Shown in pieces: positions 42,311-51,461 of a DNA stretch of 57,793 nt. The DNA lies in assembly GCA_947574135.1 (NCBI GenBank), contig CANPIM010000016.1, forward strand, positions 1 to 57,793. Reading direction: 5' to 3'. The position numbers were made by a program, and so were the translations under genes. Below the pieces are notes generated by a model. It saw only the letters and a program-made list of their open reading frames with translations, did not search any database and was not told the DNA's origin. Within the stretch, counting starts at the first letter, position 1. Every line of letters starts with the position of its first letter. The stretch comes from an uncultured Lachnospiraceae bacterium (GTDB taxonomy: Bacteria; Bacillota; Clostridia; Lachnospirales; Lachnospiraceae).

Positions 42311-43357
42311 TTAATAGGTACGCTCCTCTATGATCTGCTCCAAATCCATGGTGGAGTCAAAATATACCTCCTCCACATACTGGATCTTCTCCACGCTCTC
42401 CCCACGCTCCAGCTTTCTGATAATCTCTGAGACCAGCGGCCCAAGCTTGGGATTGCACTCAAAGACTGCGTTGATATCTTTGTCCAGCAGAGTCTCCAGG
42501 GCCGCGCGTCCTGCGTCAAAGGAGAGGATGATAATCTCACCATCCGGGCCACAGGTTTTATCCGCCTTCTTGATAGCCTCAATGGCTCCAAAGGCCATGT
42601 TGTCGTTCTCGCAAACTACCACATCAATCCTGTCATAATTCTTGAGAAACTCCTCCATAACCTCCTGTCCCTTGGCCTGGGTAAAATCTCCGGACTGCTG
42701 ATCCAGCATCACCCAGTTTTTCTCCTGCTCCAGCACCTTCCCAAAGCCCTCGGTTCTGCCAATCTGAGCCGTGGATCCCAGGGTACCCTGCAAGGTCACG
42801 ATGCGGATCTCCTCATCCTCCCGCCCCTGCTTTTTCAGATACTCCCGCAGCCATTCTCCGGCGCTTCTGCCTTCCTGCTCGAAGCTGCTTCCCACCCAGC
42901 AGGTGTAAAGCTCCTCATCCTCCACCTTCACGGAACGATCCGCCAGGATTACAGGGATCCCCGCATCCTTGGCCTCCTTTAGCACCGCGTCCCATCCTGT
43001 CTCCACAATGGGATCCACGATAATGTAATCCACCTTCTGCAAAATAAAATTCCGCACAGCCTTCAGCTGATTTTCCTGCTTCTGCTGGGCATCATCATAG
43101 ATCAGATAATATCCGTTCTCAGCCGTGAAGGTACTTCGGAAGGATTCCGTGCTGCCAATCCGCCAGTCTGACTCGGATCCTATCTGAGAAAAGCCCACCA
43201 CAATGTATTCTCCCTTTCCTGTGGCAGCATCCTCCACATAGGGAGCATGCCCCCCCGTCACCGGTTCCTCCCGCTTCCCGCAGCCTGTCAGCAAAAGCAG
43301 AAGGGCCAGAAGCAGCCATCCCATTTTCTTCCTGTCCATCCTAGGCATCGGCCCCAT
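42311..43357 (-). CDS. Sugar-binding lipoprotein, LacI/RbsB-type, paralogue of the YtfQ-like protein
   Basis: A 348-residue exported lipoprotein. The signal peptide ends in a lipobox, LLLLLTGC. The mature part aligns by eye with the YtfQ-like protein at 48713-49825: VGFSQIGSESDWRIGSTES against IGFAQVGHESDWRTASTKS, DYIIVDPIVETGWDAVL against the equivalent stretch, and VVCENDNMAFGAIEAIK. The start at 43357 (GGGGAG upstream) is the likeliest of two ATGs. It is last in the transporter/araA gene order, 183 bp past araA. It could be a second importer receptor or a ligand-sensing partner of the YesM-type kinase (inference). Confidence 0.85.
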   Translation of the reverse strand: MGPMPRMDRKKMGWLLLALLLLLTGCGKREEPVTGGHAPYVEDAATGKGEYIVVGFSQIGSESDWRIGSTESFRSTFTAENGYYLIYDDAQQKQENQLKAVRNFILQKVDYIIVDPIVETGWDAVLKEAKDAGIPVILADRSVKVEDEELYTCWVGSSFEQEGRSAGEWLREYLKKQGREDEEIRIVTLQGTLGSTAQIGRTEGFGKVLEQEKNWVMLDQQSGDFTQAKGQEVMEEFLKNYDRIDVVVCENDNMAFGAIEAIKKADKTCGPDGEIIILSFDAGRAALETLLDKDINAVFECNPKLGPLVSEIIRKLERGESVEKIQYVEEVYFDSTMDLEQIIEERTY

Positions 43358-43540
43358 GGTATTACGCTCCCCTTCCCAGCTTAAAAAGATCGCTGCAGTC
43401 CACATTTCCCTTCAAAGCCTTATTATACAGACTTTCAAAAATCCTGTCCATATGAACTTCTATGGAAGATTCCATGTCCCCCATGGACCTTCCACCTTGG
43501 CTTCTCTCCCTGTCACTGCGCATGCATCCTCTCCCGTGGA

Positions 43541-45040
43541 TTATTTCCGGTATGCCACGCTGTTCCAGAGCAGTTCGTTTTTGAACTGACGGATGGTGGT
43601 ATCTGCGTCAATATAAACGGCCTCTATGCCCATACAGGCTGCCCAGTCACCCAGCTGCTCTGCGCTCAGATCGTAGGAGAAGGCCGTGTGATGGGCGCCT
43701 CCCGCCAGGATCCAGGCCTCTGCGCCTGTCCGCAGATTGGGCCGTGGCGTCCAAAAGGCCGTAGCGACCGGAAGCTTCGGCATGGGCTTTTCGGTTTTCT
43801 TACAGTCTACCTCATTGATCAGCAGGCGGAACCGGTCCCCCAGGTCAATAAGAGAGGCTGCCACACCGGGGCCTTCCTTGGCGGTAAATACCAGACGCGC
43901 CGGATCCTCCCGCTCTCCCATGGACAGAGGCTGCACCTTGATACCTATGGGACCGTCCGCGATAGACGGACACACCTCCAGCATATGGGCCTGAAGGATC
44001 CCTTCCTTTCCAGGCACCAGGTTATAGGTATAATCCTCCATAAAGGAGGTTCCCTTTGCCCCCTTCATGCCTGCAGTCATAAGCTTCATGATTCGCACCA
44101 GGGCCGCTGTTTTCCAGTCTCCCTCCGCGCCAAAGCCATAGCCCTTTTCCATAAGCCGCTGGATAGCCAGACCCGGCAGCTGCTTTAGGCTACCCAGATC
44201 CCCGAAATGGGTCACCACGGCCTGGTAATTTTTTTCCTCCAAAAAGCGTTCAAAGCCCAGCTCGATTCCCGCCTGTACGGCCACATGACGGCGAAACTCC
44301 TGTTCGTCCCGTCCCTCCGGAAGAATCTCATACCTGGCATAGTATTCCTCCACCAAGGCATGAATGTCTCCCTGGGGAACAGCCTCCACGGCCTCCGCAA
44401 TCTCGTTTACAGGATAGGCGTCCACTTCCCAGCCAAACTGAATCTGGGCCTCCACCTTATCTCCCTCTGTCACCGCCACATTGCGCATATTGTCTGCAAT
44501 CCGCATGACACGGACATGGCTGCTCTCCATAACCCCCACAGCCGTGCGCATCCAGGCTCCGATCTTCTGCTGTACCTCTGCATCCGCCCAGTAGCCCATG
44601 ATCACCTTTCGCTCCATGCCTAAGCGGGAGAAAATATGACCGTACTCCCGATCTCCGTGAGCCGCCTGATTTTCATTCATAAAATCCATGTCAATGGTGT
44701 CATAGGGTATTTCCCGATTAAACTGGGTGTGGAAATGAAGCAGAGGCTTCCGGTACTCCTGCAGGCCCAAAATCCAGGACTTAGCCGGTGAAAAGGTGTG
44801 CATCCAGGTAATAACGCCTGCACAGCTTTCCTCTATATTTGCCTCATTTAACGTTCTGCGAATCAGCTCATTGGTAATCAGGGTGGGCTTCCACACCACC
44901 TCATAGGGTAGGTTTCCCGAGGCATTGAGCGCTTCCACGATTTTCTTCGAGTGCTCCGCCACATGAGCCAGGCACTCCTCCCCATAGAGATCCTGGGAGC
45001 CGGTGCAGAACCAGAATTGATAATTTTTTTCTTGCAGCAT
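43541..45040 (-). CDS. araA: L-arabinose isomerase
   Basis: A 499-residue enzyme of normal AraA length that converts L-arabinose to L-ribulose. Typical sequence includes YQFWFCTGSQDLYGEECL near the start, ITWMHTFSPAKSWILGL, LLHFHTQFNREIPYDTIDMDFMNENQAAHGDREYG split across the N-terminal domain, the metal-site GAEGDWKTAALVR and EDYTYNLVPG, and GGAHHTAFSY near the end. It follows the YjfF-like permease gene by 24 bp, so transporter and isomerase are co-expressed. Ribulokinase (araB) and araD are not in the window. Confidence 0.95.
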   Translation of the reverse strand: MLQEKNYQFWFCTGSQDLYGEECLAHVAEHSKKIVEALNASGNLPYEVVWKPTLITNELIRRTLNEANIEESCAGVITWMHTFSPAKSWILGLQEYRKPLLHFHTQFNREIPYDTIDMDFMNENQAAHGDREYGHIFSRLGMERKVIMGYWADAEVQQKIGAWMRTAVGVMESSHVRVMRIADNMRNVAVTEGDKVEAQIQFGWEVDAYPVNEIAEAVEAVPQGDIHALVEEYYARYEILPEGRDEQEFRRHVAVQAGIELGFERFLEEKNYQAVVTHFGDLGSLKQLPGLAIQRLMEKGYGFGAEGDWKTAALVRIMKLMTAGMKGAKGTSFMEDYTYNLVPGKEGILQAHMLEVCPSIADGPIGIKVQPLSMGEREDPARLVFTAKEGPGVAASLIDLGDRFRLLINEVDCKKTEKPMPKLPVATAFWTPRPNLRTGAEAWILAGGAHHTAFSYDLSAEQLGDWAACMGIEAVYIDADTTIRQFKNELLWNSVAYRK

Positions 45041-45064
45041 GAATCTCTCCTCTTTCTCAAATAT

Positions 45065-46081
45065 TTATTTCTTGTTGTCTTTAAGCTTGGCAAATATACT
45101 CTGCAGCACAATGAAGAAGCACAGAAGAGCCGCCACCGCAATGTTGGACCAGGAGCTCAAAAGCTTTCCATGGGTCTTTACCAGGGTGGAAATGGTACCG
45201 TTGATAAGCACTCCAAAGAAGGAGCCAATCACATTTCCCACGCCTCCGGTCAGAAGGGTTCCGCCGATAACCGCAGAGGCAATGGCATCCATCTCCAGTC
45301 CCAAAGCCTGCCGCACGCTGCCAGACATGGTGTTCAGGCAGAAGCAGATGCCTCCGATAGAGCACAGGAAGGAGGATAATACATAGGCCTTAAGCTTTGT
45401 TTTCTTTACATCCAGTCCCATCATGGTGGCGGACTGCTCATTGCCGCCCACTGCATAGAGACTACGGCCAAACTTGGTAAAGCGCAGCATAAGGAATACG
45501 GCAATCAGCACCACCAGAGCAATGACCACAGTGATCCGAATAAAGGGAACCTGCAGCACTCCCTTACTGTTGGTATAAGCCCCAAAGGGAATCTCAATTT
45601 TCATATTGGCAAGCTTTACAAAAAATTCATTGGCGCTGATGGACACCTGATCCGTACAGATTACCGCCGTCATACCACGGGCAAAGAACATGCCTGCCAT
45701 GGTGACGATAAAGGGCTGAATCTCCAGATATCCCACGCAAAAGCCCTGGACCAGTCCAAACACCACGCCCACAGCCAGCACCAGCACACACAGCACCATG
45801 GAATTCATTCCCCAGCGCTCCATGCCCACAGCCAGCAGCATACAGTCCATGGCAATCAGAGCGCCCACAGAAATGTCAATGCCTCCGGTGAGCATAACAC
45901 AGGTCATGCCGCAGGCCACACACAAAAGGCCTGCATTGTTAATCAGAATGTTCAGAAAGGTCTGCAGATGAGCAAAGCCCTTGGAGGCGTAAATGGCGCA
46001 GCCCGCTATGTACATCACAAAAAACAAAGCAATGGTAATAAGCAAAAGCATGGTATTGCTGTTTATCTTTCTGGTTTTCAT
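45065..46081 (-). CDS. Sugar ABC transporter permease, YjfF type
   Basis: A 338-residue RbsC/BPD_transp_2-family permease with about ten helices. Family motifs include LLCVACGMTCVMLTGGIDISVGALIA near the N-terminus and the C-terminal AIASAVIGGTLLTGGVGNVIGSFFGVLI. It pairs with the permease encoded upstream; its ATG overlaps that gene's stop (ATGA, 46078-46081). With the YtfR-like ATPase and YtfQ-like receptor it forms a furanose-type pentose/hexose importer. The araA gene directly downstream points to L-arabinose as cargo. Confidence 0.9.
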   Translation of the reverse strand: MKTRKINSNTMLLLITIALFFVMYIAGCAIYASKGFAHLQTFLNILINNAGLLCVACGMTCVMLTGGIDISVGALIAMDCMLLAVGMERWGMNSMVLCVLVLAVGVVFGLVQGFCVGYLEIQPFIVTMAGMFFARGMTAVICTDQVSISANEFFVKLANMKIEIPFGAYTNSKGVLQVPFIRITVVIALVVLIAVFLMLRFTKFGRSLYAVGGNEQSATMMGLDVKKTKLKAYVLSSFLCSIGGICFCLNTMSGSVRQALGLEMDAIASAVIGGTLLTGGVGNVIGSFFGVLINGTISTLVKTHGKLLSSWSNIAVAALLCFFIVLQSIFAKLKDNKK

Positions 46082-47145
46082 GCGGCAGCACCTCCCTTTT
46101 CCAATGCTCTCTTAGCATTCATCCGCTTGATCCACGCCTTAAAGGGCGGCGCCTGGATGGTTACAATCAGAATTACAATAATGGCCTTGTATACCGGCGC
46201 CTGCTCTGTGGACACGCCCAAAGCGTACAGGGTTATGGAAATAGCCTGGATGGTGTAGGCACCGATAATGGATCCGGCCAGGTTAAACTTGCCGCCCCCC
46301 AGACTGTTTCCTCCCAGAGCCACTGCCAGAATGGCGTCCAGCTCATAGTTAAGGCCAATGTTGTTGGAGTCTGCAGAGCTAATGCGGGAGGATGCCACAA
46401 GACCTGCGATTCCCGCAGCCAGACCGCAGACCAGATAGCACAGGAAGATAATCCGGGCAGAGTTTAATCCTGCAATCCGGGATGCTCTCTTGTTAATTCC
46501 CACGCTCTGAATGTAAAGGCCCAGGGCGGTTTTCTTCAGCAAAATGCCCACAATGGCAATACACACCGCCGCAATCACAATGGGAGTGGGCAAAAATCCC
46601 AGATAGCCGCCGAAAAACTGGAAAGACTCGTTGCGCACATACACAATCAGGTTATTGCACAGGAGAAGGCCAATGGCCCGGGCAGCGGAAAATAATATAA
46701 GCGTGGCCACCATGGGCTGTACATTCAGATAAGCCACCAGAAAGCCGTTAAAGGCTCCGCAAATGCAGCCCATAAGAATGGCGCCCAGCACCCCAACAAT
46801 CAGGGGAACTGCCAGATCATTGGCCGCAGACACCCCGTAGCCGGCCAGCAGCATACAGCAAAAAGAAGCTGCCAGAGACATGACAGAGCCCACGGAAATA
46901 TCCGTTCCCGCCGAGGCCGATACCACCAGGGTCATTCCAATGGCCAGAATGGTCACCTCACTGCCCCGGTTCAAAATATCGATAAGGCGTCCGTAGAGCA
47001 CGCCGTTTCGCACGGATATGGTGAAAAAGTTAAAGGCAAAGTTCCCGGAGGAAACATCGTACACAATATTTACCGCCATAACGAGAAGCATACAGAAAAT
47101 GGGAAGAAACAGGGGCTTTCCCGTTATTTTTTTCAATTTATTCAT
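46078..47145 (-). CDS. Sugar ABC transporter permease, YtfT type
   Basis: A 355-residue polytopic permease of the same family as its downstream partner. ILAIGMTLVVSASAGTDISVGSVMSL and the C-terminal AILAVALGGNSLGGGKFNLAGSIIGAYTI are diagnostic. The ATG at 47145, with AGGAGGTG, is preferred to an upstream frame start. It overlaps the end of the ATPase gene by 8 bp (ATGAATAA), so translation is probably coupled. It supplies half of the membrane pore of the arabinose/galactofuranose-type importer. Confidence 0.9.
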   Translation of the reverse strand: MNKLKKITGKPLFLPIFCMLLVMAVNIVYDVSSGNFAFNFFTISVRNGVLYGRLIDILNRGSEVTILAIGMTLVVSASAGTDISVGSVMSLAASFCCMLLAGYGVSAANDLAVPLIVGVLGAILMGCICGAFNGFLVAYLNVQPMVATLILFSAARAIGLLLCNNLIVYVRNESFQFFGGYLGFLPTPIVIAAVCIAIVGILLKKTALGLYIQSVGINKRASRIAGLNSARIIFLCYLVCGLAAGIAGLVASSRISSADSNNIGLNYELDAILAVALGGNSLGGGKFNLAGSIIGAYTIQAISITLYALGVSTEQAPVYKAIIVILIVTIQAPPFKAWIKRMNAKRALEKGGAAA

Positions 47146-48658
47146 CACTGCCACCTCCTGCAATCGCTTTCATCACGGTCTCCTGAGACAATTCCTCCGT
47201 GATCTCACCCACCTTTACGCCGTCCCGAAGAACCGCCATCTTGCTGCAGGTACGAAGCATTTCCTCAATCTCCGAGGAGATAAAGATCAGACTCTTGCCC
47301 TCCCCGGCAAGCTTCAGCACCAGCTTTTGGATCTCCGTCTTGGTTCCAATGTCAATCCCACGGGTAGGCTCATCCAGAATCAGGAAATCCGGGTCCGTGG
47401 CCAGCCAGCGTCCCAGAATTACCTTCTGCTGATTTCCACCGGACAGCTGCCGAATCAGAGTCTCCCGGCTGGCCGTCTTGATCTGGAGCATCTCAATGTA
47501 TTTGTCCGCAATCTCTACCTGCTCCTTCATCGGCAACAGCCGGAACATGCCCCGCTTGGCCTGGAGAGCCAGGATGATATTTTCCCGCACAGAGAGATCT
47601 CCAATGATCCCTTCCGCCTTTCTGTCGTCAGGCAAAAGCCCCATGCCCAGATTCATAGCGTCAATGGGGGCATTGATTTTCACCTCCTGGCCCTTTACCT
47701 TTAAGGTGCCCGTCTGGTTTCTGTCCGCCCCGTAGATAACCCGGGCCAGCTCGCTCCGCCCGGAGCCCAAAAGTCCGGTGAGCCCCACAACCTCTCCCTT
47801 GTGAATCTGCAGGTTGAAGGGCTTGATGGTTCCCTTGTGGCTCATTCCCTGGGCATCGATCAACAGATCCTCGTCGCTGAAGGCAGGAGCCTCCTCGGAT
47901 TTAATGGCTGCCAGATCGTCAAAATCCTTTCCCATCATAGCCGCCACCAACTTTACCCTGGGTAACTCTGCAATGGGGTACTCTCCCACCAGCTGGCCGT
48001 TTCGCAGCACAGTGATTCGGTCGCAAACTGCATATACCTGCTCCAGGAAATGGGTCACGAACACAATTCCCACACCCTTTTCCTTTAGCTGCTTCATGAG
48101 CCGGAACAGCTTTGCCACCTCATTGTCATCCAGGGAGGAGGTGGGCTCATCCAGGATCAGAACCTTGCAGTCCATATCCACGGCCCGGGCAATGGCAATC
48201 ATCTGCTGCAGAGCCAGGGAGTATTCCTCCAGGTTCTGGGTTACGTCAATATTCATATCCAGATCGGTCATAATCTTCTGAGACCGGCGGTTCATTTCCT
48301 TCCAGTCAATGGTGCCCAGCCTGGTTTTGGGCTCCCGCCCGATAAACAGGTTTTCCGCCACACTTAAATTGGGACAGAGGTTTACCTCCTGGTACACGGT
48401 GGAGATTCCCTTTTTCTGAGCGTCCAGCGTGGAATGATTCACCACCGGCCCCTGGATTCCTGCCACATGGATTTCCCCGGCCTCAAAGGCATTGATACCG
48501 GTAAGGCATTTGATCAGAGTGGATTTGCCGGCCCCATTCTCCCCCATAAGCGCATGGATCTCTCCGCTCCGCAGGGTGAAATCCACATGATCCAGAGCCT
48601 TTACCCCAGGGAAGGTCATGGTAATGCCCCGCATGGTCAATACAACGTTTTGGTCCAT
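47138..48658 (-). CDS. Sugar ABC transporter ATP-binding protein, YtfR/RbsA type
   Basis: A 506-residue protein with two ABC domains in tandem. The first has Walker A GENGAGKST, EEYSLALQQMIAIARAV and Walker B VLILDEPTSSLD. The second has a degenerate P-loop, GLLGSGRSE, a full signature LSGGNQQKVILGRWL and Walker B LILDEPTRGID. This arrangement is standard for RbsA/AraG/YtfR. It follows the binding-protein gene by 54 bp. Confidence 0.94.
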   Translation of the reverse strand: MDQNVVLTMRGITMTFPGVKALDHVDFTLRSGEIHALMGENGAGKSTLIKCLTGINAFEAGEIHVAGIQGPVVNHSTLDAQKKGISTVYQEVNLCPNLSVAENLFIGREPKTRLGTIDWKEMNRRSQKIMTDLDMNIDVTQNLEEYSLALQQMIAIARAVDMDCKVLILDEPTSSLDDNEVAKLFRLMKQLKEKGVGIVFVTHFLEQVYAVCDRITVLRNGQLVGEYPIAELPRVKLVAAMMGKDFDDLAAIKSEEAPAFSDEDLLIDAQGMSHKGTIKPFNLQIHKGEVVGLTGLLGSGRSELARVIYGADRNQTGTLKVKGQEVKINAPIDAMNLGMGLLPDDRKAEGIIGDLSVRENIILALQAKRGMFRLLPMKEQVEIADKYIEMLQIKTASRETLIRQLSGGNQQKVILGRWLATDPDFLILDEPTRGIDIGTKTEIQKLVLKLAGEGKSLIFISSEIEEMLRTCSKMAVLRDGVKVGEITEELSQETVMKAIAGGGSDE

Positions 48659-48712
48659 ATTTACATCCTTTCCGCTAAGGAAGGGGAGACCCTTGAGCCT
48701 CCCCTCAGCCAG

Positions 48713-49825
48713 TTAATACTGTGCGTCAATGATATCCTGTGTTACCACGGTCAGCTCCTGGCTCTCGCCATTTACCTCGATGCTGGAGAGGATATCCTCG
48801 TTCACATACCAATGCTCAACCATGTATACTTCCTTGTCCGGAGTTCCGCCGCTCTGGAGAGTCTTGATAACATCCTCTACAAAGGGAGCAGCCAGCGGAT
48901 TGCACTCAAAGTCTGCATTGATGTCGCCGGACATTACAAACTGGAGACCAGCGGTGCAGGCGTCAAAGGAAATCAGGATCACATCCCCGTTTACGCCGTA
49001 GGAAACGCTGGCAGCCTTCATGGCATCCATGGCGCCAAACGCCTCGTTATCGTTCTGGCACACCACCACATTGAACTTTCCTTCATAAGACTTGCAGTAG
49101 GACTCCATAACCTTCTGTCCGCCCTCCTGGGTAAAGTCTCCGCTCTGGGAATCCAGAATGGTCCAGCCTTCTCTGTCCGCAATCTCCTTAAAGCCCTCGG
49201 TACGGCCAATGGTTGCGGAGGCGCCAGTGGATCCCTCGATAACCAGTACGTTCACCTCGCTGATGTTCTTAGCCTCTGTGTAAGCCTTCAGCCACTCGCC
49301 GGCAGCCAGACCCTCCGTCTTAAAGTTGGATCCTACCCAGGATACATACTTGTCGGAGTCATCAATGGTACGGTCAATGATAATAACCGGAATACCGGCG
49401 CTCTCACACTCGCTTAAAACCGTGTCCCAGCCGGTGGCAACAATGGGGTCAATGATAATATAGTCCACATCCTGCTCAATAAAGGTCCGCACTGCATTCA
49501 GCTGCTCGGCAGAGTCATTGTCGCAGTCCACAAACTGCAGGTCATACCCGTTTGCCTCAGAGAATACGTCCTGGCAGGATTTGGTGGAAGCTGTCCGCCA
49601 GTCTGACTCATGCCCTACCTGTGCAAAGCCAATGGTCACCAGCTCACCATCCCCAGCCGGAGCCGCTTCTTCCGGTGCATCGGCCTCCGGCGTCTCAGCA
49701 GGTGCGTCAGCCTCTGTTCCCTGCTCTGTCGGCGCTGCAGCCGGCTCCTCCTTGGAACCACAGCCTGCAACCATGGCGGCTACCATGGCAGCGCAGATAA
49801 GAATGCTTGCAATTTTGCTTTTCAT
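48713..49825 (-). CDS. Sugar-binding lipoprotein, YtfQ type
   Basis: A 370-residue exported lipoprotein. The signal peptide (IASILICAAMVAAMVAGC) ends in an AGC lipobox. An Ala/Pro/Glu-rich linker of ~35 residues (EEPAAAPTEQGTEADAPAE and following) tethers the periplasmic-binding-protein type I fold. VDYIIIDPIVATGWDTVL, VIEGSTGASATIGRTEGF and VVCQNDNEAFGAMDAMK are close to galactofuranose-binding YtfQ. It is the first gene of the transporter operon, behind a promoter with AraC-type direct repeats. The araA context suggests L-arabinofuranose or arabinose as ligand (inference). Confidence 0.92.
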   Translation of the reverse strand: MKSKIASILICAAMVAAMVAGCGSKEEPAAAPTEQGTEADAPAETPEADAPEEAAPAGDGELVTIGFAQVGHESDWRTASTKSCQDVFSEANGYDLQFVDCDNDSAEQLNAVRTFIEQDVDYIIIDPIVATGWDTVLSECESAGIPVIIIDRTIDDSDKYVSWVGSNFKTEGLAAGEWLKAYTEAKNISEVNVLVIEGSTGASATIGRTEGFKEIADREGWTILDSQSGDFTQEGGQKVMESYCKSYEGKFNVVVCQNDNEAFGAMDAMKAASVSYGVNGDVILISFDACTAGLQFVMSGDINADFECNPLAAPFVEDVIKTLQSGGTPDKEVYMVEHWYVNEDILSSIEVNGESQELTVVTQDIIDAQY

Positions 49826-49925
49826 GATAATACCTCCCTAGATATTGTTTTTACCAAGCTCTCTTGGCTATGGCAAAATCATACAATATCCGGGAGGTTT
49901 TTCATACGGACTTCCTTTTGAATTA

Positions 49926-49954
49926 AGTATAGATTTTTACTAATTTTTGAACAA
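49926..49954 (-). promoter_or_regulatory. Promoter of the ytfQRT-yjfF-araA operon
   Basis: On the minus strand TTGTTC (49949-49954), a 17-bp spacer and TATACT (49926-49931). The -35 box is contained in one of two direct repeats that may bind the YesN-type regulator. Confidence 0.7.
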
Positions 49955-49966
49955 TCTATGAACAAT
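49948..49966 (-). promoter_or_regulatory. Direct repeats at the arabinose-transport promoter (probable YesN-type site)
   Basis: ATTGTTCA occurs twice in the same orientation on the minus strand (49959-49966 and 49948-49955), 11 bp apart, with the downstream copy on the -35 box. This is the expected geometry for activation by an AraC-type DNA-binding domain such as that of the response regulator at 51462-53078. Confidence 0.6.
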
Positions 49967-49990
49967 GGTTGTTTTTTTACGGAAAAAGGT

Positions 49991-51436
49991 TCAATTTTTT
50001 ACGATAGGGATCACGACTACGGCTTCCGTCCACTGCCCATACTCGCTGTCAATGCTCAGACCATACTCCGGCCCATAATTCAGACACAGCCTCTGATCCA
50101 CATTAAACAGCCCAAAGCCTGAGGCCAGGTTTGCCTCTTTCAGCTCCCCGCTGATAATCTTTCTCACATGGGCAAGCTGCTCCTCGTCCATGCCCATGCC
50201 ATCGTCCCAGACCTTAAGCAGCAGCCTGTCTCCCTCCTGCTCTCCGGTAACCCGGATGTGACCCAGGCCCCGTTTCTTTTTGATCCCGTGGTAAAGGGCA
50301 TTTTCCACCAAAGGCTGCAGGGTCAGCTTTAAAATCTGATAGTCTCCCAGCTCATCCGGAATGCGGATATGATATTCCAGAATATCCCGGTAGCGCACCT
50401 GCTGAATCTCCAGGTAGCTGCGGATGTGCGCCTCCTCCTCCCGAATGGAAATGTAGTCTCTCCCCTTGCTGAGGGTGGTGCGGAAAAAGTCTGACAAAGC
50501 GGTTACCATGCGAACCACCTGCTCCGTCTCATTGGCCTCTGCCAGCCAGATAATGGCATCCAGGGTATTGTACAGAAAGTGGGGATTGATCTGGGCCTGG
50601 AGAAGCTTAAGCTCCGTGGCCCGCAGATTTAGCTGCTCAATACGAATATCCTCTACCAAATTTCCAATTTTTTCCACCATCTGGTTAAAGCTTGCGTTGA
50701 GCACAGCCAGCTCATCGTTGCTCTCCTCCTGAGTACGGACGGTAAAATCTCCCCGCCCGGCAATGCGGGTGACCTCGCACAGCTCCCGGATAGGCTCTGT
50801 AATCCCCTGACTTATTTTCCTGCAGATAAAAAGAGCTCCCAGCAAAATCACCGCCACAATCAGGGCGCTCATGCGGATGGTCGTCTCCACCTCTGTGCGG
50901 ATCCCTGCCCGCAAAGCCTCCAGGCTGGTGGCCTCATAGTAAATATATTCCTGAACCTGTTCCTGTATCAGCTCCGTGAGAATGCGCACATTCATATCCA
51001 GACTTATCATATTCTCATCGTAGGTGCCGCTCACCAGCGCATTCGCCTCAATTTCTCCGATGCGATCCTCCAGGGTATTTAAGGATCTGAGAATCCCGTC
51101 CAGCTGATTTCTTGGATAATCCGCGTCTGCCTTGTCATACAGGATTCCGAATACTTCCCGGGCCTGTGCAATCATTTCATGGGGCCTCTGGGTATCCACC
51201 AGATCCTGGGCCCGTTCCGAGTTTACCACCACCACGTACATGATGTAATCAATATCCTCTTTAAAATGAATATTATAGGCATTGGCCATGGTAATCTTCT
51301 CCACCACCACATCATAGCGCTGGGAATAGCGCTCCACCAGAATAATCAGATAAAATATCATCACGGTGAGAGGCACCAGGCAGATGACCAGCAGCATATT
51401 CAGACGCTTTTTCAACGAAGAACCTGATTTCCACAT
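49991..51436 (-). CDS. YesM-type sensor histidine kinase
   Basis: A 481-residue kinase. TM1 is at ~12-34, an extracytoplasmic helical domain of ~145 residues follows, TM2 is at ~185-207, and a HAMP segment (ISQGITEPIRELCEVTRIAGRGDF) leads to a His_kinase domain with LLQAQINPHFLYNTLDAIIWLAE carrying the phosphorylated His. The ATPase motifs are LQPLVENALYHGIKK, LKVWDDGMGM and GFGLFNVDQRL. The ATG at 51436 (GGGAGAAGGG upstream) replaces an in-frame TTG. It follows the response-regulator gene by 25 bp and precedes the arabinose transporter operon, which it likely controls. Confidence 0.9.
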   Translation of the reverse strand: MWKSGSSLKKRLNMLLVICLVPLTVMIFYLIILVERYSQRYDVVVEKITMANAYNIHFKEDIDYIMYVVVVNSERAQDLVDTQRPHEMIAQAREVFGILYDKADADYPRNQLDGILRSLNTLEDRIGEIEANALVSGTYDENMISLDMNVRILTELIQEQVQEYIYYEATSLEALRAGIRTEVETTIRMSALIVAVILLGALFICRKISQGITEPIRELCEVTRIAGRGDFTVRTQEESNDELAVLNASFNQMVEKIGNLVEDIRIEQLNLRATELKLLQAQINPHFLYNTLDAIIWLAEANETEQVVRMVTALSDFFRTTLSKGRDYISIREEEAHIRSYLEIQQVRYRDILEYHIRIPDELGDYQILKLTLQPLVENALYHGIKKKRGLGHIRVTGEQEGDRLLLKVWDDGMGMDEEQLAHVRKIISGELKEANLASGFGLFNVDQRLCLNYGPEYGLSIDSEYGQWTEAVVVIPIVKN

Positions 51437-51461
51437 ATTCCCTTCTCCCAAATTTCACATG

